A DNA stretch of 64,000 bases from Rhodamnia argentea. Taxonomy: Eukaryota > Streptophyta > Magnoliopsida > Myrtales > Myrtaceae. Location: the NCBI RefSeq assembly GCF_020921035.1, contig NC_063153.1, positions 10,292,001 through 10,356,000 of the forward strand. The letters run 5' to 3'. Positions 1 to 14,362 of this stretch are shown in pieces. The position numbers and the translations under genes were made by a program. The notes under the pieces are model-generated. The model worked only from the letters and a program-made list of their open reading frames with translations, was not told the DNA's origin and did not search any database. How positions within the stretch are numbered: position 1 is the stretch's first letter; every line of letters begins with the position of its first letter.

Positions 1-134
1 GTATTGTCTTCTTCTAGCTTCCCTCTTACTGGCTCTGATGAGTGACGATCCTAGAGAAAAATGCTGGTGAAAAGTTGAGTGAAATGGATGTCTTCATAAT
101 GCGTGGGGCATTTAATATTTTTTGCTTTACACAG

Positions 135-4476
<4,342 letters not shown>

Positions 4477-7409
4477 TTGATAGCACCTCTTCACTTTGTG
4501 TTGAGCAAATTGAACAATGAATGCCATTGAGGTTCGCAGGAAGAGCTGTTAAGAAACTTTTCGCTTTTATAGAGAGCACTTTCTCAAATGTAGAAGGACA
4601 GGTTGAGATTAATGACGATCTATAAGCAATACTTCTCTAGATTTTCCCTTCATTGTTGTCTCGGAGCACCATCTCACTGTCATAAAACACCGAGATTGTC
4701 CAGAGATTATTTTGCCACGGATGATTAACTCAACACCGTCGGGAGATTGTTGCGCAGCACCGGAGAAGATGAATCAGTCCTGGGGGAGAGGGTGGGGCCC
4801 CAAGACGGATCAGATCTGTGGCTGGTTCTAGTGGTCCACAAAAAGGACAACAACATGATGGAGGCATTTTCGCATCTTGCATGTTGGAATTCGAAGCTTG
4901 ATATCTGCTCCTGCTCGGAGGACCATGCTCGCGGCTCCAGACCTTTGGTCCCGATTCAAGCTTGTATTGCTGGGTACGCCACGACGGCCACATCCTATTC
5001 ATCTGCTGGAGACGTGAATCTAGCAGTGGGGCGAATCGATCGGAATTGATCGCACGGGAGACGAGAAGGCCCCAAGATTCCTTTGAGTACAAAGCTTGAA
5101 GGAAGCTTTTCGAGCATATAAAGATAATAGTTCCGTGGTTTAATCTGCGAACGTTGTGGACTCCTCCTTCGGAACAATCAAATATAACCTGCTGACATAA
5201 ACACTTGATATAAGTCAAAATGATTTATCAGACTTATCTTATAGTTCGTTTCGACCACAAAAAAAAAAAAAAAAAAAAATCTTATACTTCGTAGCTCCAA
5301 CGTCTGCTCAAACCTATGTCGAATTGGTTCTGGAAATGTAAAAAAGATGTGAGTACGCAATTCACTTTCCATCCCTGGCCACTTCCGAGAACTGCGGCCA
5401 GCTTTGCAAACTCTGAGACAACAACCGTTTTATTTCACTATTTCTATTCCAAACGTAGTTCTAGGACATGTTTGAAATATAAATCTGTTTGGTAATACAA
5501 TTTCATTTTTCTATTTCTGAAACAAAAATTTGTTTTAAAAATAGATTTGGAACAGAAATGATAAGCTAAAATTTTCAGCTTTTCTCGCTTTCGAACATAA
5601 ATTATAAATAAGAATTCTTCTCATAACTCACTCCCTCTCTCTTGCGTTCCCGTAGCTGGTTGCCGATTTGCCGTCCGTCGGTCGTCAATCACCCACAACC
5701 CTAGAAATGTTATATTATAATCAAACAAGTTTTGCTCTCGGGAACAGAAATTCTGTGTCATCATAAAACACATTTTTCTATTTCAGATACGGAATCGGTA
5801 TCTTCCACACCCTAAATATTTATCTGATCTAGGTTTTCCAATCGATTTTCTCTACCAGGATTTACCTCTTCAAGGGCATGCATGGGTCTCAAAATCTCTC
5901 TGATTGTGCCGACTAGTTATATACAAACGCTAGATTGTATTATCTTTTTCGAGAAAGTACTTGAAAACGATGTCACGGTCGAGCTTCAGTCTTTCTTACG
6001 ATTTCCGTCGTGTTTTCCTTCATCTTTGGTCGGATGAAACTTTCTTGTAGGTAAGTTACAAGAATGAACATTACCCGTATTTATCTACAGTTGGGTTTGC
6101 GTGTAGTTGATGTTCATAACATGTAACTCACAAATCATAAGCATGGTCTTCGACGAGGAATGGAGCAAAATACAAGCACAAAAAATGAATCGTTTGAAAA
6201 ACATTTCACTACCAATGATTGTTTGTATTGCTTGAAATAATTAGTCACTGATTTTTTTTGAATTATAACATTTTCTTGGATGATTACTTTTTGTTCGCAC
6301 GTTCATTTTCTGTAAGTGATACAAATAATCGTTTCAAGAAAATATTTCCGAAATCATTATTTTTTTCGTGGAACAGCAAACACACCCTACAATTGCTTCT
6401 CTTTACTCACTTCATGTATGTTCATTTTTCAAACGGCACTACTTTATAACCTCAGATCAAAGTTTCTCATACAACTGCATAATTTGAACTCGCTCTCCCT
6501 TTCTTTTCTTCTTCTCATGAATCCTTCATCGGATTGCCCTATTCACCAAAGCACGAAACACGTTCACACGGGATAAACTGGCAAAAATTTCATTATTTCG
6601 CCAAAAACACTTCAAAAGACTCGCAGAGCTCACAAGAAAGAAGAATGGAAAAGCTCAGCAACCACCAGACAGCAAGCTGTACGATGTGAAGCCCCAACGC
6701 TCCCATTTACGTAGCTGCCGATGATTCACGGGCTTACTTTCGGACAATCTCGGACGAATCTCGTGAAACCTACTGCCAAAAGTCATAACAAAAAGCATAT
6801 TCTCCTGCATATTTCTTGGGTTGGTTCTACGTGGCCATCGCATTGGTACGTTTACGTTTTTTCTGTTAGGATAAGGTGTACAATCATGACAGAATAAAGA
6901 GTTAAAAAGCGACAAAGAAAGAGCAAGACATAAAGACTTATCCTCATTTACTATTAAATGAGAGTTACATCCAGTAGAGGATTCCAATATAAGTGATGCA
7001 TCTCGCCTCTTTGTCACAATTCTCACTTGCAAGAGATAGATTATACATATAATGATAGTTATTCATGGATTCAAATTCAAATTACCAATAAAAATACGGA
7101 TTCAAACTATAAAAGCCCATTGGCGATGAGAAGTTTGACTCACATTCCCAACACGGTCATCACCTCATCAGCTAAATCTCAAGTCCATCGATATTTGTTC
7201 TCACCTCCTGATCTTCCTTTCCCTCATGTAGTTGATGAGTTCAGAGACACTGCATCCAATTACACGTCCAGCATTATCTGATCCACATAAAAAGACAGTT
7301 CGCCTATGTTCTATAGATATCTCAAGTTGCTGAATTCTCAGTTTTAATCCATTATCTCCGCCTGTTCTCTTCCTCCAAGAACTTAAGAAGTCAACACAGA
7401 GAAGCAAAA
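4477..7409. other. Spacer between VTE1 and the bark-storage-protein pseudogene
   Basis: No gene is recognised. The first few hundred bases should hold the VTE1 3' UTR. An uninterrupted A tract of about 22 bases lies near 5260. Around 5460-5820 are AT-rich inverted stretches built on TTTCTGTTCC/GGAACAGAAA-like words, probably a decayed MITE. The reading frames at 4730-5218 and 4747-5049 overlap on opposite strands, resemble nothing known to me and have no gene structure. The segment at 7020-7409 is the presumed promoter and leader of the next gene, with a TATA-like CTATAAAAG at 7107-7115. Confidence 0.5.
6163..6392. mobile_element. Short inverted-repeat element (MITE family D copy)
   Basis: The left arm reads AAAAAATGAATCGTTTGAAA and the right arm, inverted, ends ATTATTTTTTTCGTGGAACA followed by GCAAACA. 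This matches the arms of the better preserved copies at 11161, 42666 and 42938. The ends are eroded and no target duplication was identified. Confidence 0.35.
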
Positions 7410-8619
7410 ATGGGGGTTGCTCCTTGGCTGGTTCTCTGTGTTACGGTAATCGTGGCGAGCAATGCACGGGATGCGGATGGCGCATTACCGGCTGCAACCC
7501 TAGAAGTGGTAGCAGAAGCTAATGCGAATGGCCCTTACACCGGCATCGTCATTCCTAACCTTTATGAGATGGGCCCGTTTCTTGGCTCGTCCAGCTACCA
7601 CGCTACTGGAATCATAGATTTCGCAGGTAACGGCGGTACTATGTCTCGACTTACTGAGTTTCCTAGATAAAAATGAAAAATGCTTTCTTGGTCGGACATG
7701 GTTGACATGGGCTCTGTGTACCAATATGAATGTGTGGATCAGTCAGTCACCTCGTAAGCTTCGATGGAGCAACGTTAGACATATCAAGATTTCGATAAAG
7801 CTCTTTGACTAAAATCAAATTAATAGTAAAGTTGCACTAAACACTTTAGTTTTCGGGTAGCACTTTGCATACCATTAGTTAACTATCGACTCTTAAGGAC
7901 TTGTGGGAAAAAGTAGACATCGCCGCAAAATTTTTGGCCATGTTTGACCACAAAAAGTTCCACTGAAACTGCACAAAACAACGAAGGAGAGGAGCAAAGA
8001 GATGTCGATTGACAACGAAAGTGTAAAAACCAATGCAATTCGATACAAAGTGCCGATTATTTCACGGGCATGAAATGTGAGTTTTCTTAACAACGTATAG
8101 TCTTTTACTTAAACCCTAATATCTCTCTACGCCTCGACGGACGCCAAGGGAGAAGATTTCGATTCGGGATGGTCGAAGAGAGGAAAGTCATACTGGTCAT
8201 GACCGGATTGAGCTTGGTACGTATCCCGCTACTCTAATTTCAATTTCCTCTGATCTTTCTTATGATTTAATGCCCATTTCGTAAAATGTTCGAAATACCA
8301 TTCGACAGCCACTTAATCTGGTTGCGACTAACGCGCTCATGCGTCGCGATGTTGAGGGAAAGTACGTATGAATTTGGTGCAGATAAACGCAGCCATCACT
8401 ACACAGCTTCTGCTGAGTTTCTTCGATGTGGAGGGAGTGGTTCATTATGGAATTGCTGGGTACGCGAACCCTGCTTTGGGTATTGGAGACGTCGTTATTC
8501 CCCAATAATGGGCCCATACCGGTCTTTGGAATTGGCAGGTTTTTTGACTTATCATCGACCCAGGTTTTAGTTTTATTTCAAAGACGACGATTTGACTTTA
8601 TTCTGACTTTGAAATTGTC

Positions 8620-9027
8620 GGGGAAAACTCTAGAATCTGATGCCAAAACTTATGTATGACGTTTATTTTATTGTCAAAAGTTTCAAAACGATCACTTAAA
8701 CGCCAATTTTTTTTTAAAAATCTTCACTTCAGTGCCAACTCCTATTTGAGCCGACGTGGCTCGACGGAAATCCGATGTGGTATATTTTTATTAATATTTG
8801 AGCCGACGTAGCTTGTAGAGTAGGTACTGAAGTGAGTGTTTTTCAAAAAATTTGATTTGAGCTGACGTAGCTTCCCGGAATAGGTACCGAAGTGAGCGTT
8901 TTAAAAAAAATTAATATTTAAGTGATCATTTTGAAAATTTTGACAATAAAGTGATCGTTTTTAAAAAAAATTGGCACTAAAGCGAGCGTCGTACACAAGT
9001 TTTGGTACTTGTAGTGTGCTTAAATCC
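8620..9027. mobile_element. Inverted-repeat MITE, family B (Mutator-like ends)
   Basis: The left arm starts GGGGAAAACTCTAGAATC and continues CCAAAACTTATGTATGACG. The right arm, inverted, contains CGTCGTACACAAGTTTTGG and ACTTGTAGTGTGC. The same arm order appears in the well-preserved element at 56420-56815. It sits in the third intron of the bark-storage-protein pseudogene. The interior repeats the word AAGTGAGCGTTTT on one side. Confidence 0.65.
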
Positions 9028-9299
9028 TATAAAATGCTTGAGTGACTGTCATTAATCTCTCGTAAGATTGACAGCTTGTTTTGGGTCGCAGCAAAATGAA
9101 TAATAAATAATTAAAAATTATTGTGTGGTCCACTCATTCAAGAATTTGTGGTTCACAACATACTGTTATTTTCACAGTTATAGTAAGAAAAAACTACTAT
9201 GCCAGTATAGGTAAAAAAGGCAGCACATTCTAGCATGCTCTTTGGTACATTCTAGGAAAACAATAGTAAGAGGTCGGCTTTCATACCATGCACGTAGCT

Positions 9300-9840
9300 G
9301 GAAAATTGTCCAAGTAATCAAAAATCTATTGTACGGCGGCCAATTTATCATCTAAAACCTTTTGATAATTTAACTAATTCAATCATAAATATTTTTACAA
9401 TTTTCCAATATAGTCTATTCGATCAATTATGGTAGGATAGCACTAGCTTGGACGATTTTTGCAAACTTTTTTTTATTTCCTACATTTTTTATTTTCTTTC
9501 CTTGTTTTTTCCCCTTCTTGCCCATGGCCAGTCTCGACAATGGCTAGCGACTGGCCACATGTGAAAAAGAAAATCAAACAAAAAACAAAAAGAGAAATGA
9601 ATAAAAGAAAAGAAAAAAAAGAAGAAACTCTGAAAGTTAAATAATCCATTTCAAAAGTCATGCGCGCACATTTGACGCTAATTGGACCACCATCTTAGCG
9701 ATTTTCCTTTTCAAACTTGGCTGCAAGGAATAGATTGGGAAATTGTTCAAATGTTTAGGATCAAATTGGCTAAATTCCAAAGTTTAAAACTGAATTGATC
9801 GCCGTACAATAAGTTTAGGACTCTTTGAACAATTTTCTCC
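9300..9840. mobile_element. Inverted-repeat MITE, family A
   Basis: The left arm is GGAAAATTGTCCAAGTAATC followed by TCTATTGTACGGCGGCCAAT. The right arm, inverted, has ATCGCCGTACAATAAGTTTA, GGACTCTTTGAACAATTTT and CTCC. The centre is T-rich, then GGCCAGTCTCGACAATGGC, then A-rich, the usual plan of this family (pyrimidine tract, GC-rich core, purine tract). Opposing reading frames at 9459-9661 are low-complexity products of this centre. It lies in the third intron of the pseudogene. Confidence 0.7.
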
Positions 9841-10580
9841 ACACAGAGTATAGATCTCCTATCAAAGTAACATAAACATACAAACTTTACATTATTAGTG
9901 AACATCGAAATACAAAGACAAGTACATCAAATCGATGACATTTCAAGATAGCCGGTTCACGGAAGGAAAAAACAAATAAACAAACTTTTCAACATGTTTT
10001 CCATAGTGATCGGTTCTACTCTATCATCCATAGGACGACTAGCATAGTACGGCACGAAATTTGTGTTTCTTTTTATGACTTGGACATGTCTAAATATTTC
10101 ATCGTCCTCCCTATCAAAAGATGGATATAGGTTATGCCGTCATCCACGCCGATTAGATGAATACAATGGCGTGTGCACGTAGAGATATGGGCAGGGTCCA
10201 GAAGGCAAGCTTGCGTTGGAATCAAACGGAGGCTACACGAGAGAGATTGGCTACTTGAAGTTTGAAAATTACGCCATAAACGTGACGGGTTGGCCTTCAG
10301 CCGACAATCTCTTGAACAACATTTGGTACCAACCGGAGGAAGTGTTTCCAGCCGCTGGAGCCCCTGAGGAAAGACAGCACGAGTTCTGGGTCCCTGTCGA
10401 ATCCACCTACTTTGCACTGGCCAAGAGGCTTGAGGTACTGTTTGACCAAACAAACAAAAAAAGAGGCTTCAGGTACTCGATTTCTTGTTAGGGTTTAGTG
10501 TCATATCTACATCTGTTGAGGAAACTTTACCATAATTGATTTATAAAGTTGAATATATGGTGAATCTCGGGAAAAAAAGT

Positions 10581-10847
10581 GGAGAAAAGTGTCAGAAAAG
10601 TCGTAATCCTATAATATCGGTGCCTATTCAGTCATAAATTTTTTAATTGGACTAATTTAGTCCTAAACTTTTTGCATTTATGCCAATTCAATTCATATGG
10701 TTAATTTTGGCCAGAAATAACTTACGTGGATGTCGGTCTTTCTATGTGGCACAAGAAAAAGTTTCGGATTAAAATGGTTCAAGAGATACACTTATGACTG
10801 AATTGATATTCGTGCAGTAGGTTTAAGACTTTTTTGTTGCTTTTCCC
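10581..10847. mobile_element. Small family A MITE with near-perfect 9-bp target duplication
   Basis: Arms are GGAGAAAAGTGTCAGAAAAG and, inverted at the right, CTTTTTTGTTGCTTTTCCC. The inner arms carry the family words CAGTCATAAATTTTTTAATT and ACTGAATTGATATTCGTGCA. The flanks are AAAAAAAGT (10572-10580) and GAAAAAAGT (10848-10856), eight of nine bases equal, although A-rich flanks weaken this. Confidence 0.65.
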
Positions 10848-10856
10848 GAAAAAAGT

Positions 10857-12300
10857 GTGCCGGGACCACTAAAGTTTTGGGAAGAGTTTTACTCAACCAA
10901 AAGAAACTTAGATGAGTTCCGTAGATGGAAAGACATTATTTACATTGAAAGTAAGTACATGACTTCAGCAAAAATAAAGGATCATTGTAATAAAGGATCA
11001 AAGCCACGAGGGTCTGGTTATTCGAAATGCTTTACTCACAATTAACTTTGCTTGAATTATACACGGAATATTCATAGATTTGACTTTACTCATATCATGT
11101 TTGAGTTTGGACTCAAAGTCAAGAACCAGAGGTAACTAAGAGAAGATGGTGTTTAACTTTGGCTCCGTTTGTTTTGCGGAGATTGAACGATTTGAAAAAT
11201 AATTCCTTAAAATGATGGCTTGTATTAGTTATAGAAATTAAGGACCGAAAAATATTCTCATCATCCACGGAAAGATGCACACACAAATCATTCTCAATAA
11301 TAAAAAATATTTTTCATCGACTAATTATTTCATGCTAGATCATCTTTACGAAAATATTTTCCGAATCTTTTATTTTCCGCAAGACAAACGGAATCTTTAT
11401 CCAAATCTTAATATAAACAACATTTCCTTAGTTTTATTGAGGGAAAAAAAAAGGAACATTTCATCATTCACGCTGAATCCATGAAAAAAGAGAGTGAGAT
11501 CTTACGTTATTTTGACATTGTCGATGAGTTTGTTTAAACTTTTCAGCTACGTATTACTGGATTTGAAATCTTCTTCTTCTTATATATTTTATTTTATAGA
11601 TTTGTGGTTAGAACTTACTTAACAACTAGGCAGGCTAAATGGAAGTCGTGGCCCTAGCTAGGGCTCGCTTCAATCATAGAGCATGAGATTAGGTCAGAAC
11701 ATTTTTGACGGGCTAGGCCAATTTAATTGGAGATGCGTGGCCTAATTTACGGTGCAAAAGTCCCAAAGGCAGTTGATCAAGTCCTTTTAGGAAGGAACTC
11801 ATGAACGTACTTGCAGCGATATTAACCACCATCCACCAATACCGCAACATTGCGAAATGTTGCATGCTAGATAGTTTATAATTTCTGCTATGAATCGCAA
11901 TATTTTGATCATCAACCTATAGTAATCTCAACAATATCTAACCAGTTGTCTTGATTATTCATGACTTAAAGTTATCCCGCAATACACGATAATCGATACA
12001 TGTATCAAATATTTGGATCATGCAAAATTCATGTGGCAAGGCCCGATCCATCAACAGTTCACCCGCTTTAAAGATTTATTTAAAAATATCAAATTGATAA
12101 ATGATTATATTGACTGCCCTTAATTTAGTGTAAGATTAACAGTTTATTTTGGGCTAAAAAAAATAACTAGAAATTTTCATGTGATCCACTTCTTCAAGAA
12201 TTGTGACACATAATACGTTGTTATTGTCACAGTCACGCAAATATTGTTATAGTAGTAATGCTATTTCAAATTCACATGAATCAATACTCAAAGTCAATCA
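10857..12300. other. Spacer after the pseudogene
   Basis: I looked for the missing bark-storage-protein 3' exons here and saw none. A family D MITE lies at 11161-11395. Positions 12105-12265 resemble 9050-9200 in the pseudogene's third intron (shared words TAAGATTGACAG-like, TTCAAGAATT, CACAGT), a sign of an old local duplication. The rest is AT-rich and unassigned. Confidence 0.5.
11161..11395. mobile_element. MITE family D copy with GGCTCCGTTTGT-type ends
   Basis: The left end is GGCTCCGTTTGTTTTGCGGA and the right end inverted is TCCGCAAGACAAACGGAATC. The arms continue with GATTTGAAAAATAATTCC on the left and TATTTTCCGAATCTTT-like sequence on the right. Related copies are at 28329, 42666 and 42938. 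Only short flanking similarity is visible, so the superfamily is not assigned. Confidence 0.6.
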
Positions 12301-12800
12301 CAAATTTTATAGTGCCCACGGCCCGTAATTTTAGAAAATTGCAAGGTTGCAACTGTTAGCTGCTTATTTTCTTAAGCGCCCCCCCCCCAAAAAAAAAAAA
12401 AAAGATAGAAGAAAATTTATTGGTCGGCAGTAGAAGTGCAACAACCCCATATGGGTCCATAATCAATATCCTACCAACCAAATTTCTTCAATTTATGTAG
12501 GGAATCTTCTGCAGTTTTGCAGGTGCGACTGACAAATCAAACTCTAGTTTGATGTCTCGTGAATAATATGCCCCTGTCTAGACACTGGTATCGATGGTGT
12601 AACTGGTTGTTGTTAGAAGTTTGGAGGAAAATGCTAGAAGCACTTTACAGGTTCAATGTCTAATTCGGATTGATTAAGTGGTAGATGGATTATCTTCCTC
12701 ACTCTTGAATTATCTAGTGATTCATGCATATCTCTTTAAGCTACTTTCGTAAGCAAGGAGTTATACATCGAATGTTTGGAAGAGGCAAAATTCAAGTGGT
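12301..12800. repeat. Copy 1 of a segmental duplication
   Basis: This stretch matches 20791-21021 followed by 22179-22450. Shared words include GGTTGCAACTGTTAGCTGC against GGTTGCTACTGTTCGCAGC, GGGTCCATAATCA, GGAATCTTCTGCAGTTT, CCCCTGTCTAGACA, GGAAAATGCTAGAAGCAC and ATCTTCCTCACTCTTGAAT. No coding sequence is recognised in it. Confidence 0.75.
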
Positions 12801-13539
12801 AAGCCCCAATAGTTCACCCTTTTTTTTAAGGATTTGCATGACTTATTACTCAAATTCACATGAATTGATGCTCCAAGTCAATTATAACTTTGTTGGCCTA
12901 ACACCCTAAAAAATCTTCAATTTTAGCGCTTGTCCCAATTCTACTTTTTATCTCCTAAAAAAAAATCTTCAACTTTCCATCCAAGCCCAATTCTACACTA
13001 TATATTTTTTTTGTTCCATAAAAAAATCTCAACTACAGGTTTTGTCTTAATTCTACCATGAACTTTTTTTTTTGTCCTACAAAAACTCCAAACTTTAGGT
13101 TTTGTCTCAATTTTACCGTCCAGTCTCAATTTCACTTTAAAATATTTGCGATATCATAAAAACCCACAAACTTTTTCTTGAGTAAAAAATCTGCCCCTAT
13201 TAACCCTCCGTCTAGGCCTCGTTGACAACCGAGGAATGGAGAACTCTCAAACACGAGCTATTTGAGCATCTTCAGTTCGAGCTCCCCGGTTGTGGGAGAT
13301 GAAACATTCCCAAGCACGAGAGATCGAAAACTAAGTGCAAAATCACTACGGACAATTTTGACGGAGGGTTAATGGAGGCAAAGACAAAAACAATTAGAGT
13401 AAACTTGAAACTGAACCTAAAAGAGATTTTTTTATGAGACAAAAAAAATTTAGGGTAGAATTAGTGCTAGACTTAAAGTTGAGGGTTCGCTATAAATCAA
13501 AAAAATAGTCAGGGTAGAATTAAGACTCACTACAAAAAA

Positions 13540-14130
13540 AAGAGGATTTAGCGACGAATTTTGCCACGAAAAATTCGGCAAAATTCGTCGCTAAATGACT
13601 TTTATGACGAATTTTGCCACGAACAAAAATTCGTGGCTAATCCGGCGTCGCAAAATTTAGCGACGAAATTTCAAAATTTCGTCGCTAAAGTCGTCACTAA
13701 AATTTGGCGACGAAAAGTGTGTTTCGTCGCTAAATTTAGCGACGAAAATTCCATTTCATCGCTAAAATTTAGCGACGAAAATATATTTCGTCGCTAAAGT
13801 CGTCACTAAAATTTAGCGACGAAAAGTGTGTTTCGTCACTAAATTTAGCGACGAAAATTCCATTTCGTCGCTAAAATTTAGCGACGAAAAGTGTTTTTCG
13901 TCGCTAAATTTTGCGACGCCGAATTAGCCACGAATTTTTTTTTTGTGGCAAAATTCGTCGCAAAAAGTCAATTAGTGACGAATTTTGCCAAATTTTTTGT
14001 GGGAAAATTAGCGACGAAATCAACTTTTCGTCGCTAAATTTGATTCGACGATTTTTTTTTCCACGAATATTATTCAGGGATAAATTTGGCAACGAAATTT
14101 GTTCAACCATGAATTTTGCGACGATCGGGC
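13540..14130. repeat. Left subterminal repeat array of the CACTA element
   Basis: Repeated 13-16 base units around TTTAGCGACGAAA and TTCGTCGCTAAA alternate in orientation, so that arms pair locally. Variants include GCCACGAA and TTGCGACG. Peptides predicted here are made only of repeat translations. Confidence 0.9.
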
Positions 14131-14362
14131 ATGGGACGAATTTTGCATCGAACTTTTATATTTTGTGATCGTATAATAAAATAATTTCTTTTAATTTTCA
14201 ATTTTAAATCTAATTAAAAACAAATTTAATTTCTAGAATTTGTATTTAACATTGATAAAGCAAGATCTAAATATTATAATAATATGCAAACAAAATGCAT
14301 TCATCTACCATTCACTGGAAGAGAGAGTTTTCTGAAAAAATAAAATATCATTCATCTATCAT

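Larger units (their letters stand above)
7410..10434 (+). pseudogene. Bark storage protein / nucleoside phosphorylase-like, premature stop and missing 3' end
   Basis: The family is plant vegetative or bark storage proteins, derived from nucleoside phosphorylases (MTA/SAH nucleosidase fold) and secreted or vacuolar. Exons: 7410-7626, 8149-8216, 8383-8538 and 10183-10434, with consistent phases. The product starts with a signal-peptide-like MGVAPWLVLCVTVIVASNA, then GPYTGIVIPNLYEMGPFLGS, RRFRFGMVEERKVILVMTGL, FDVEGVVHYGIAGYANPALG and LKFENYAINVTGWPSADNLL. Codon 8506-8508 is TAA, between VIPQ and WAHTGLWNW, where relatives as I recall them have Tyr. The C-terminal exons with the DMESAAVAL-type active-site region are not found after 10434. 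The third intron carries two MITEs (8620-9027 and 9300-9840). The intact signal peptide and splice sites suggest recent decay; assembly error at the stop is possible but would not explain the missing 3' exons. Confidence 0.85.

Noticed and set aside
4730..5218. 162-codon minus-strand frame after VTE1, overlapping a plus-strand frame
   Set aside because: No recognisable domain, opposing frame of similar length, and it lies in or just after the VTE1 3' UTR.
5258..5280. A tract as the poly(A) tail of a retroposed gene or SINE
   Set aside because: No target duplication or SINE-like promoter boxes could be found beside it.
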